NCBI RefSeq assembly: GCF_015209965.1
Contig: NZ_MU158689.1
Location: forward strand, 1,345,656 to 1,409,655
Direction: 5' to 3'
Origin: Sphingobacterium pedocola
GTDB taxonomy: Bacteria > Bacteroidota > Bacteroidia > Sphingobacteriales > Sphingobacteriaceae
Length of the DNA stretch: 64,000 nucleotides
A model generated the notes under the pieces. The model was given only the letters and a program-made list of their open reading frames with translations. It did not search any database and was not told where the DNA came from. The position numbers and the translations under genes are program-made. Positions 44,589 to 52,396 of the stretch are shown in pieces (the stretch's first letter is position 1; every line of letters starts with the position of its first letter).

Positions 44589-45314
44589 ATGCCAAAGCAA
44601 CTTATATTCAAAGACAAATACGTCAAAAAATTAAAGGATGAACTGAATGTAGATTTCTATAAAGGCAATGAGTTCATATATGACAAGAAACAAATCTTAA
44701 TGTTGCCAAACATAAACCATAAAGAAGGCTTATCAGAAAGATTGGATGCAAGCGATGATTGTAAATCCGCGATACAAATCTACGAGGCATTTAAAGAACT
44801 TGAGCCAATCCAGGCATCCGATGAACGGTTGTGGACATATCTCTCCCATGTTGATTTGTATCCTTATATGATTAAACGGTGGAATGATGTACAAAAAGGT
44901 ACAGCTAAGGATAACCAGAAATTTATCTTAGATCACTGGTTTTTAAGTTCCTCTGCACAAAGCAGTTTAATGCGACACGCTATAGCAGGGCTGTGGTGGT
45001 CAGTTTATTTGTCCATCGACTACTCACGGAAAGAGAACAAATATGATCTGACTAAAATTTTATTCCGTCAATTAGATTTCCCAACAAGGACATTAGGAGT
45101 TTACAAGCTTGGTCGCCATAAAGAAGCTGTCATCGGTATTTTGGAGTTTATTGAAGATAATGAGGGTTTATTTAAAACAAAATTTGAACACAAAACTCGC
45201 TTTGTCACCAAACATCTAAACGTGATTGGTGGTGTAAAACCTATTTCATACTATGATCGTTCTTTCTTCAAGTCGGAGCTTCAAAAGGTATCGGATAGAA
45301 TTTCTATGATTTAA
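44589..45314 (+). CDS. DUF6339-like protein
   Basis: 241 residues. Sequence features (IYEAFKELEPIQASDERLWTYLSHVDLYPYMIKRW, LSSSAQSSLMRHAIAGLWWSVYLSIDYSR, FRQLDFPTRTLGVYKLGRHKEAVIGILEFI) fit the DUF6339 family known from anti-phage neighbourhoods; the assignment is from memory, not a search. It is mostly helical and has no nuclease motif I can see. It ends the operon with the GHKL ATPase and the unknown protein. The 283 bp after it show no gene. Confidence 0.6.
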   Translation: MPKQLIFKDKYVKKLKDELNVDFYKGNEFIYDKKQILMLPNINHKEGLSERLDASDDCKSAIQIYEAFKELEPIQASDERLWTYLSHVDLYPYMIKRWNDVQKGTAKDNQKFILDHWFLSSSAQSSLMRHAIAGLWWSVYLSIDYSRKENKYDLTKILFRQLDFPTRTLGVYKLGRHKEAVIGILEFIEDNEGLFKTKFEHKTRFVTKHLNVIGGVKPISYYDRSFFKSELQKVSDRISMI

Positions 45315-45597
45315 TGAACTGTATTAATTTTAACCGTATATTCAGGACAACTTAGATATACGAGATCGCTGAAGTATCTTTTTCAAACATAAACATCTAA
45401 TAAGATGCACGCTTTTAATGTTCATTTATCTAAAAAACTGATAAGCGTTTAATTGCCATGCAGCTTGCTCATTCAGTTTATAAGATTGCAGGTGAGAAAA
45501 CGGTTGTGTTAAGATTTTAACCATTTGAATGCATAGCAAAATCGAATTACGTTCTGCTTTACTTCTATAACTAGAAGCAAATATCTAAATTAGCGCT

Positions 45598-46080
45598 ATG
45601 CAACGCTATGAAGAAGACGAGGATAAGATAAAGGTTCCGCGGTTTGAAGAATCAGCTGGCTTCTACACTAGTAAGCAGCGGAGCTATATGATGTCGCGTA
45701 TTAAGGGCAAAAATTCGAAGCCGGAACTTATATTGCGCAAGACGCTTTGGGCTAAGAACATCCGCTTCCGCCTGCACGATAAGTCTCTTCCCGGTCGGCC
45801 TGACATTGTGATCAAAAAATACAGATTGGCGATCTTCGTGGATGGTGAATTTTGGCATGGCTTCGACTGGAAGAAAAACCGCGAGCGGATTAAATCCAAC
45901 CGCCTATTCTGGATACCGAAGATCGAGCGTAACATGCAAAAGGATGAACGCACGAACCGTGCCCTCCGCGATATGGGCTATACGGTATTCCGCTTTTGGT
46001 CGCAGGATGTACTAAAGAGCTTACCTAAGGTGCTTAACCAAATTGAACTGTTCTTGGAAACGAGGAAGCTGTGGAGGTAG
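45598..46080 (+). CDS. vsr: Very short patch repair (Vsr) endonuclease
   Basis: 160 residues, a normal length for Vsr. Motifs: QRSYMMSRIKGKNSKPELILRKTLW, FRLHDKSLPGRPDIVIKKYRLAIFVDGEFWHGFDW (Asp in RPDIV as the catalytic acid) and ERNMQKDERTNRALRDMGYTVFRFW. Vsr nicks T:G mismatches left by deamination of 5-methylcytosine, so it fits the cytosine methyltransferase at 40349-41428. Zinc-binding Cys residues seen in the Escherichia coli enzyme are absent. Its base composition is clearly higher in GC than the DUF6339 operon, suggesting a different origin. Confidence 0.9.
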   Translation: MQRYEEDEDKIKVPRFEESAGFYTSKQRSYMMSRIKGKNSKPELILRKTLWAKNIRFRLHDKSLPGRPDIVIKKYRLAIFVDGEFWHGFDWKKNRERIKSNRLFWIPKIERNMQKDERTNRALRDMGYTVFRFWSQDVLKSLPKVLNQIELFLETRKLWR

Positions 46081-46114
46081 CTATTATGCTTCGAAAAGAA
46101 AAGTAAATTCCTAA

Positions 46115-47080
46115 TTACCCCTTAAATACTTTCATGCGATGCCATTCCAGATTTTCTGCCGATGGGTGGTATTGGATATTGGAAGGCAAAAGAATTTTGT
46201 TACCTGCTAACTGGCTTAGATTATATGGGTGGTCTACTTTTTCACGTATATGCGTCGAAACCATTATCCTGTAATCCTGATCTACAGAGACTAGTCCCCG
46301 ATCAAATGCGCGGTGTAGATTAGGACAAAGCGCTAAGCCGTTGGTTACCTTATCATCATGTGTTACAGCGAAAGGAACGATATGACATGCATCTATAAAA
46401 TTGTGATTGTAGGTAGAACGCAGCTGCATTCCGGTCATGGCACAGGTATCTTGGTAAAGTTGAGGGATGTAGCGCTTAAATAAATTGGAACGCACAAAGA
46501 TATCTTCCTCGGTATGGATTTCGATCCGCTTGTATTTAGTTTCAGGATCATTCAATACCAACGCCTGAATGTCATGATAGAAACCATCACCCAATTGCTT
46601 ATGCTCATAATAGCTATTTGCCCGGTCTGAAAAATACTGCATCAACAAACTGCTACGTACTTCTTGCCTATTTTCCTCAGATTGCAGTAACAGATAAAGA
46701 TCTCCTGATAAAGCACCAAATTCTACTACCTGTGATAAAACACTTACACTCTTAATGGGCGCCTGCACGGGAACCCCAGTATAGGTGTGCAATACCCAAA
46801 ACGAATGCCCTTGGACTTTATCATTCTGCAGGTGGTAGAATGGCTGTGTAAAATCAGACTGATGAGCCGTCGTAACCAATAAGCGCCAGTTTTCCTGAAA
46901 GATACCAACCAGATCGGCATTGACCTGAAAATGGTTCTCCTGATCAAGTCCTTTTTCGATTAACTCGACAAGGGTTAAAAGCAATATAGGCTTGTGCGGT
47001 GCTAAGCCATACTTAGTACCACCTCGTTTAAGTTTGAAAAATGCCTGAAGGTAGGTCTGAAGTTGATTCATATGCGACAT
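46115..47080 (-). CDS. HNH endonuclease
   Basis: 321 residues. The N-terminal part (LQTYLQAFFKLKRGGTKYGLAPHKPILLLTLVELIEKG) is the start typical of HNH enzymes linked to restriction systems. The HNH nuclease lies at about 215-275: CAMTGMQLRSTYNHNFIDACHIVPFAVTHDDKVTNGLALCPNLHRAFD. It is convergent with vsr, 34 bp apart. The first 67 residues and the upstream region are duplicated at 50803-51063. It probably cuts unmodified or modified foreign DNA in the same defence region. Confidence 0.85.
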   Translation of the reverse strand: MSHMNQLQTYLQAFFKLKRGGTKYGLAPHKPILLLTLVELIEKGLDQENHFQVNADLVGIFQENWRLLVTTAHQSDFTQPFYHLQNDKVQGHSFWVLHTYTGVPVQAPIKSVSVLSQVVEFGALSGDLYLLLQSEENRQEVRSSLLMQYFSDRANSYYEHKQLGDGFYHDIQALVLNDPETKYKRIEIHTEEDIFVRSNLFKRYIPQLYQDTCAMTGMQLRSTYNHNFIDACHIVPFAVTHDDKVTNGLALCPNLHRAFDRGLVSVDQDYRIMVSTHIREKVDHPYNLSQLAGNKILLPSNIQYHPSAENLEWHRMKVFKG

Positions 47081-47119
47081 AAAGATAAGAAATCAATAAG
47101 ACTTTTTCTATCTTAGCTG
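46879..47119 (-). repeat. Duplicated segment, copy 1 (5' end of HNH gene)
   Basis: About 240 bp, nearly identical to 50825-51063: shared are the HNH 5' end and the same upstream AAAGATAAGAAATCAATAAG segment. The two copies bracket 47.1-50.8 kb. Confidence 0.8.
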
Positions 47120-47179
47120 TACATGTTCCGTAGAGGCACTTTATTATATAGAAATTTGATTGATGTGTTCCACCATACA

Positions 47180-47461
47180 ATGCTATCACGAGTTGTAGGC
47201 TCTTTGTTGATCATAATTAATTCTATATTAATGTCTGAAACGGTGTACACATTATACTTGTATAATTTCTGTGATAGCTGCTACTGGTACGAAATGGAGT
47301 TCAATGGTGTACTCTATTTTCGTTTGTTTATTTTTTTAGTTGGTATATTACTAGGGCTGGCTCTCTTAACGCTAAGGACCAGAAGATGGCTGCTGATCCT
47401 TTTAATTGATATACTGATTGTGTACATCGGAATGCAAATAAAGTTTTTGTTCAATTTCTAA
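47180..47461 (+). CDS. Small membrane protein of unknown function
   Basis: 93 residues if started at ATG 47180 (MLSRVVGSLLIIINSILM); the frame opens at 47123. Three hydrophobic segments (SRVVGSLLIIINSILM, FRLFIFLVGILLGLALLTL and WLLILLIDILIVYIGMQI) with a YNFCDSCYWYEM loop holding a C-x2-C. No family recognised. It lies in the segment bracketed by the duplicated HNH 5' ends. Confidence 0.5.
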   Translation: MLSRVVGSLLIIINSILMSETVYTLYLYNFCDSCYWYEMEFNGVLYFRLFIFLVGILLGLALLTLRTRRWLLILLIDILIVYIGMQIKFLFNF

Positions 47462-47466
47462 TTAGG

Positions 47467-47631
47467 ATGTTAACGCAGAGAAGTGGATTGATTGAAACTG
47501 ATGGTTCGAATCAGGAGATGGTTGTGAAAAAAGTATTGATCAATCAGCAAGTGGATGAAAGTGATTTTGAAGAAAAGCTTACTTTAGAAGTGTATTATAA
47601 CGCTGGTACTATAATGATCTATGGGAAATAA
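47467..47631 (+). CDS. 54-residue ORF, probable fragment
   Basis: ATG 47467 to TAA 47631, encoding MLTQRSGLIETDGSNQEMV...VYYNAGTIMIYGK. Hydrophilic, no recognised family. It may be a relic of a longer gene; coding is uncertain. Confidence 0.35.
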   Translation: MLTQRSGLIETDGSNQEMVVKKVLINQQVDESDFEEKLTLEVYYNAGTIMIYGK

Positions 47632-47701
47632 TTATCCCTTGGTAACGATAGCGTCAAACAATGGTGTTGTATAGTTATATTAATCCTAAGATCAGAAAAG
47701 C

Positions 47702-47812
47702 ATGCAAAAATTAGCTTACAAATTGGGAGTCTGGTTAGTTATTATCAGTTTTCTGATTAGTGTTCTTGGAAAAAGAGATAAAACCGTATTTTGGTATGAC
47801 CGTAGGGAATGA
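47702..47812 (+). CDS. 36-residue single-TM ORF
   Basis: ATG 47702 to TGA 47812 (MQKLAYKLGVWLVIISFLIS, then VLGKRDKTVFWYDRRE). One TM helix and a basic/aromatic tail. It ends 3 bp before the 157-residue gene, so it could be its small operon partner. Confidence 0.4.
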   Translation: MQKLAYKLGVWLVIISFLISVLGKRDKTVFWYDRRE

Positions 47813-47815
47813 ATT

Positions 47816-48289
47816 ATGGAAGAACTTTTTAGACACGAGATGCCCGAATGGGACCGGAGCAGATTTCTCACAGAAGACAATGATGGGGAAGAGTGGAAAC
47901 TGCTACCTCAACTAGAGGCCGCAGAAAAGCTATATGAGCAATGCCGTGAAATATTCAGATTGTGCCGTTTAATGGGAGTGCAAATGACGGGACTATGGGG
48001 AGAGGCACACCGCGACCTGATCATGGAGAGCATCTGCATCGTAGGCCCTAAGATTATAAGTGCAGAGACCACTGGCCTCTATGTCACCTGTATGGAAAAC
48101 GCGGCAGTTATAAGGTACAATATGGGACAATTGCGGAATATGCTGATCACCATGGACATGCTGGACACCAAAGCAAAATACTATAGTCCTCATATCTTGG
48201 AGGAGATCGAAACGTTCAAGCGGTTATTCAAAGTATGGATCTCCTTTTTCAAAAAGGATGATTGGGAGGATGAATGGGGGCTGTTTTGA
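47816..48289 (+). CDS. Conserved hypothetical protein (Bacteroidota)
   Basis: 157 residues, all-helical, no signal peptide. The pattern LPQLEAAEKLYEQCREIFRLCRLMGVQMTGLWGEAHRDLI with MENAAVIRYNMGQLR recalls hypothetical proteins that recur in Bacteroidota genomes; function unknown. It follows the 36-residue TM ORF. A NUDIX relic starts 42 bp after its stop. Confidence 0.6.
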   Translation: MEELFRHEMPEWDRSRFLTEDNDGEEWKLLPQLEAAEKLYEQCREIFRLCRLMGVQMTGLWGEAHRDLIMESICIVGPKIISAETTGLYVTCMENAAVIRYNMGQLRNMLITMDMLDTKAKYYSPHILEEIETFKRLFKVWISFFKKDDWEDEWGLF

Positions 48290-48330
48290 TCTGCCAACGC
48301 TCCGAAACGATGAAACTTCCACTAAAATAG

Positions 48331-48495
48331 GTGTTCCCGGATTTCGAGATCAACCTCTACCCTTTCGAATGCACGTGGCTGAATGGCACGTTGACCCTGA
48401 CAGAACATACGCAAGCCCTATGGGTAGATAATAGTGAGCTATTGAATTACGACTGGGCAGCTGCTGGTCTGCCGCTCGTCAAGGAACTGGTGTAG
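48331..48495 (+). pseudogene. NUDIX (MutT-like) hydrolase relic, C-terminal 54 codons
   Basis: The frame from 48331 to TAG 48495 reads VFPDFEINLYPFECTWLNG, then EHTQALWVDNSELLNYDWAAAGLPLVKELV. This is the end of an 8-oxo-dGTP diphosphatase-type NUDIX protein. A TAG precedes it and the NUDIX box is absent. A second, shorter fragment of the same gene end occurs at about 61520. Confidence 0.65.
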
Positions 48496-48503
48496 CAATA
48501 GGA

Positions 48504-48636
48504 TGTTAAGTTTTTGTTAATTCCACCAGGTGCTGTAATATTCGGCCATATCATGCCGTTTACATAGTATTCATAATTTAGGTTAATAATTGGTTAGTTA
48601 GAAACTCCTGAAGCTCCCCGCTTCAGGAGTTTTATG
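48504..48636 (+). repeat. 133-bp repeat with terminator, copy R1
   Basis: Starts TGTTAAG and contains TAGTATTCATAATTTAGGTT and AATAATTGGTTAG. It ends with the hairpin AACTCCTGAAGC-TCCCC-GCTTCAGGAGTT (48603-48631) and a T-run. Copies R2 (51106) and R3 (63856) are nearly identical. It may be a small RNA gene or an untranslated mobile repeat. Confidence 0.8.
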
Positions 48637-48874
48637 TTTTACTTGCGGTATTGTACTGTCCTATTTTAATCTAACAACCCCTCCCGTAGCGGGTAATTGG
48701 ATAATTTGGAATTGTAGCATTTTATTTTATCTTTGATAGTGAAATATTTACGTATCTTTCTAAGAAAAATACTGTAGCGCAAAACTATCCTAGTAAAGAT
48801 ATATCGCGCGAATAGAGTAAGCTACCTTGATCGTAAATAAAGGAATATTTTGTACTACTTAGATTACGATGATC

Positions 48875-50068
48875 ATGAAAAAAGCAGCGATTTCTCTGAG
48901 CGTAACTGTTCTTATACTAAGTTCTTGGGTAGAAAAATACACGTCGACAGATTATTTACGACGTGTTTTAGGTGAACTTGAGAATATAGAGTCAGCAACT
49001 TTCTGGACTGAATCCCAATCTTGGAATCCAGGAGATACCAGCGCAACTCATGTAATTAATCAGTACGTTGAATCCTACAGAAATTCGCTAGATACCACAT
49101 TAGGTGCGAGTTGGGCAACTTTTGACACAGATCAAAAGGCACATTTAGAATTCGCATACGATGGTAAAATGCGGGCTTTAAGATATGACGATGAAAAAGA
49201 AATGGTAATAGACAGTTTCAACGTTAGAAAATTACCATTTCGACCGGTGGCAACGCCGTTTTATAATTATACGGAAAACATAGTTCGATATATTTTAGAA
49301 AACAAGGACAGTACTTCTGTGGAGCTAAAGGATGTGGGAGATGACATTTACCTGAAACTTAGCATTTATGAGGATAGACAAGTTGAATTCTTTGGAAAAG
49401 CTCGTTATATTCCAAGAAACCCATTGACGTTCGACCCTACTTCCATATATGAGTTATGGATAAATAAGGAAACAAACTTGCCATATAAGGTTAGAAGAGA
49501 GATGGAGCATAATATATCTGTTATTTCAGTTTCTGATTTTGAGTTCAACAAACTACGTATTGAAAATTTTACTGCTTCGGACTATTTTCCTAAAGACTAT
49601 CAAATAAGGCAATATGGAGAGAAAGGAAGAGAGAGGCTTCCTAATAAGATGGTGAACACAAAAGCCCCCGATTGGATTTTACAAACTGCCAATAATAGAG
49701 ACTTTTCATTATCAGACGTAAGAAGCAAAGTGATATTGCTACAATTTACGAGTGTTAGTTGTGGACCATGTAACGCTTCCATTCCATTTTTGAAACAATT
49801 AGCTACTGAATACAATAAGGCCGATTTTGATTTGGTAGCAATAGAATGTACAAGTAAGAATAGTGATGTTTTAAAAAAATACATGAGTCGTAATAGATTT
49901 GACTATAAATTCTTACTTGCTAGCAGAGAGGTGTTAAATAAGTATTCGATTTCATTATATCCAATGTTTTTTATACTTGACGAAGATAGAATTATTAGAA
50001 AAGTGATATACGGTTATGGCCATGAAACCGACAGCGAAGTAAGAACGTTAATCAACAGCCTAATTTAA
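48875..50068 (+). CDS. TlpA-like thioredoxin-fold envelope protein
   Basis: 397 residues from ATG 48875 (ATG 48869 also possible). The N-terminal part (about 20-240) has an outer-membrane-protein-like beta pattern (FWTESQSWNPGDTSATHV, YELWINKETNLPYKV). The C-terminal thioredoxin domain has active site SVSCGPCNASIPF (about C296-C299) and a cis-Pro (SLYPMFFILDE). The lipoprotein-like signal ends LILSSWVEK: where a lipobox Cys is expected there is Trp, so it may be a lipoprotein that lost its anchor or a periplasmic form. It stands alone. Confidence 0.75.
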   Translation: MKKAAISLSVTVLILSSWVEKYTSTDYLRRVLGELENIESATFWTESQSWNPGDTSATHVINQYVESYRNSLDTTLGASWATFDTDQKAHLEFAYDGKMRALRYDDEKEMVIDSFNVRKLPFRPVATPFYNYTENIVRYILENKDSTSVELKDVGDDIYLKLSIYEDRQVEFFGKARYIPRNPLTFDPTSIYELWINKETNLPYKVRREMEHNISVISVSDFEFNKLRIENFTASDYFPKDYQIRQYGEKGRERLPNKMVNTKAPDWILQTANNRDFSLSDVRSKVILLQFTSVSCGPCNASIPFLKQLATEYNKADFDLVAIECTSKNSDVLKKYMSRNRFDYKFLLASREVLNKYSISLYPMFFILDEDRIIRKVIYGYGHETDSEVRTLINSLI

Positions 50069-50114
50069 AACCTCAGCCGCCATATTTGACAAACCGACAT
50101 TGGCTGTGGTTTAT

Positions 50115-50729
50115 CTATTTGTCAAGGCCATATTTCTGTCCATATTCTTTTACCGTCATCAAGAAATGGGGATTTATTTTGCTGTTAAAGAAGCCCTTCA
50201 TATCCCGTTTAGCTTTGTCAAACTGCTTAGTTTCTCCATACACTATTAGCTTTCCCAGAGATGCCACCATCGTATCTTCTTTATCTAACTGTTGAAGCAT
50301 TTTTTCAGTGTTATTAATCCGATTAAAATATGGCAAGATGAATTCTGTCAAGTTTTCCCTCATTTCGGCAATTAGTTGTTGCTCATTGGTTCCATCCTTA
50401 ATGTCATACCAAGTGTCGTCTTGATTTCGAAGCTTTCCAATTCTTTTTCTAATTAGGCACTCCGGTTCAGTCGGATAGTCTGGAAGTCCTTTGCCGCTGT
50501 AATCATATAATGCAAGCCAATACTCAGGGACAAAAATTCCGGTGTTTATAGTAAAATTTATATTGTCTTTATTTCCAAACGCACTTTTCTGTACATTAAT
50601 GATTTGACCGACACTGTCGAGTTTTAAGTAAAAATTATTCGCCCTTTTCTTAAAGCCTAATGGTTTTAATATTTCTTGAAATCCTTCCTTAATTATTTTA
50701 TCAAATTTTATTTCTGATACTGTCTTCAT
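50115..50729 (-). CDS. DUF4304-family protein
   Basis: 204 residues, cytoplasmic. The N-terminal DUF4304 pattern is visible: FDKIIKEGFQEILKPLGFKKRANNFYLKL, INVQKSAFGNKDNINFTINTGIFVPEYW, ECLIRKRIGKLRNQDDTWYDI. The function is unknown; such genes are scattered singly in accessory regions and next to polymorphic toxins. It converges with the TlpA-like gene. Upstream lies the truncated HNH copy. Confidence 0.75.
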   Translation of the reverse strand: MKTVSEIKFDKIIKEGFQEILKPLGFKKRANNFYLKLDSVGQIINVQKSAFGNKDNINFTINTGIFVPEYWLALYDYSGKGLPDYPTEPECLIRKRIGKLRNQDDTWYDIKDGTNEQQLIAEMRENLTEFILPYFNRINNTEKMLQQLDKEDTMVASLGKLIVYGETKQFDKAKRDMKGFFNSKINPHFLMTVKEYGQKYGLDK

Positions 50730-50802
50730 TTGGTTCTACAGCTTGTCGTTTTAAAATCATAGCTAACGGTTTCGCGCTTTATATTTGGGCGGGAAATTAC
50801 TG

Positions 50803-51027
50803 TCAACTACCTTCCTGTCGAAATAATAAGCGCCAGTTTTCCTGAAAGATACCAACCAAATCGCCATTGACCTGAAAATGGTTGTCCTGATCAAATCCTT
50901 TTTCGATCAACTCGACAAGGGTCAAAAGCAATATAGGCTTGTGCGGTGCTAAGCCATACTTAGTACCGCCTCGTTTAAGTTTGAAAAATGCCTGAAGGTA
51001 GGTCTGAAGTTGATTCATATGCGACAT
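50803..51027 (-). pseudogene. Truncated duplicate of the HNH endonuclease gene
   Basis: 74 codons. Residues 1-67 match the start of the HNH protein at 46115-47080 with three substitutions (for example GFDQDNHFQVNGD for GLDQENHFQVNAD); then the frame ends in FRQEGS without the nuclease domain. Similarity extends upstream of the start codon to about 51063. It is a non-functional copy left by a segmental duplication. Confidence 0.8.
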
Positions 51028-51105
51028 AAAGATAAGAAATCAATAAGACTTTTTCTATCTTTAACCCAACATAATACGCGGTACCTGTATACAATAACTA
51101 TAATC

Positions 51106-51238
51106 TGTTAAGCTTTTGTTAATTCCGCCAGGTGGTGTAATATTCTGCCAGATGCTGCCGTTTATATAGTATTCATAATTTAGGTTAATAATTGGTTAGG
51201 TTAGAAACTCCTGAAGCTCCCCGCTTCAGGAGTTTTTA
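51106..51238 (+). repeat. 133-bp repeat with terminator, copy R2
   Basis: Same layout as R1: TGTTAAGCTTTTGTTAATTC at the start, the shared middle, and hairpin AACTCCTGAAGC/GCTTCAGGAGTT (51206-51234) with TTTATA after it. It directly follows the duplicated HNH 5' region and precedes the end of the F5/8 lipoprotein gene. Confidence 0.8.
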
Positions 51239-51263
51239 TATAATTGTGCGTAGAAGTTCTACG

Positions 51264-52394
51264 CTACTCACCATATACATTAATATCGCCGAATACAGCA
51301 TGTACCCTACTCGCCCGGACCATGTCGATACGGATGTATCGCGCTGTGTGTACAAATGGTAACATGTACATTTGCTCTCCTTCAACCGTGCGGTTGAATT
51401 CCACTTTAAAGATCTGATTGGGATTCGTGTTAGATCCAAAATAGCGGTATGTTTCTGAAAATGTTCGACCATCTACGCTCAGCGAGATATTGTTGTCCCA
51501 GGACGAGTAATCTGAATCACCTTGCTTTCGACTCAATGTAATTGCCGTTACCCGACGTGTGCGTTGCAAATCTATAATGACGTAGTGCGGATACCTGTGT
51601 TCTGGTGTCGAAACTTTCGAACGCCAATAGGTTGCCGGGTTATTGTCTAATAGATTTGCGGCCGGAGCGTGTTCGTTTGCTGAAATTTCCTCCGACGAAG
51701 CCGTAATGTTCCATCCTTCGTTAACAAGCCTTTTGTAGCCAGCGAGCGGTCTAACCGAAAAATTTTTCTGTGCTGTGATGAACTCCCCGTCAAACAATAG
51801 GCTAACCTCAAAGACGTAAACTTTGTCTAGATCCAGGTTTTTGACGGTCACTTCTTTCACCAACTGATTGGCCTTGAGCTCCAACCTTTCGCCTTCAAAA
51901 GCTAGCACAATCGTCGCCGGAATATGTTCCGGATTGTTCCAATGGACACGTACCCCTCCATCTCCGCCAAGAATGCGTACACTGTTTAGTATATCTTCCA
52001 ATTCCTGCACGGGATCTGTTAGCGAAATTTTTCTACTTTTCACGGTAAGTTCTCTTCCTCGTTGCTCCGAGCCGGAATTGCGCGTCTGCAGATGGAATTT
52101 GTATACCTCGTCATTTTGCAGGTCGAAGGCAACAGCCGTATAGTGTTCATTAGCCTGTTGACTATGGACTACTTTACGACCGGCTTCCTCATACCAGATT
52201 TCAACTTGATCGTACGTATGACCTGGTGGGTTCTCCCAGGTTAAAAGCACCCCTGTCTGTGTCGAAATCGCGGCGAGTTTCTCTAGTCCGCTTGCTGCCT
52301 CCTCAACGTTGTCGGCCGTTTTATCTTCCTTGCAGGAGATCGAGCCGACGCAGAACAGGATAAAGAAAATCAGTTTTATATAGTTACGTTTCAT
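51264..52394 (-). CDS. F5/8 type C (discoidin) lipoprotein
   Basis: 376 residues from ATG 52394. Lipobox FCVGSISC, two fibronectin-like repeats of the DUF4998 kind (LAAISTQTGVLLTWENPPGHTYDQVEIWYEE; SVRILGGDGGVRVHWNNPEH), then a discoidin domain (about 235-376): WNITASSEEISANEHAPAANLLDNNPATYWRS, YVIIDLQRTRRVTAITLSRKQ, ARYIRIDMVRASRVHAVFGDINVYG. It is the last gene of the minus-strand PUL-type operon and likely binds substrate at the surface. The 3-bp offset to the next gene shows coupling. Confidence 0.85.
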   Translation of the reverse strand: MKRNYIKLIFFILFCVGSISCKEDKTADNVEEAASGLEKLAAISTQTGVLLTWENPPGHTYDQVEIWYEEAGRKVVHSQQANEHYTAVAFDLQNDEVYKFHLQTRNSGSEQRGRELTVKSRKISLTDPVQELEDILNSVRILGGDGGVRVHWNNPEHIPATIVLAFEGERLELKANQLVKEVTVKNLDLDKVYVFEVSLLFDGEFITAQKNFSVRPLAGYKRLVNEGWNITASSEEISANEHAPAANLLDNNPATYWRSKVSTPEHRYPHYVIIDLQRTRRVTAITLSRKQGDSDYSSWDNNISLSVDGRTFSETYRYFGSNTNPNQIFKVEFNRTVEGEQMYMLPFVHTARYIRIDMVRASRVHAVFGDINVYGE

Positions 52395-52396
52395 GA

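Noticed and set aside
47467..47631. Antitoxin assignment for the 54-residue ORF
   Set aside because: No toxin partner or DNA-binding motif is visible; coding itself is doubtful.
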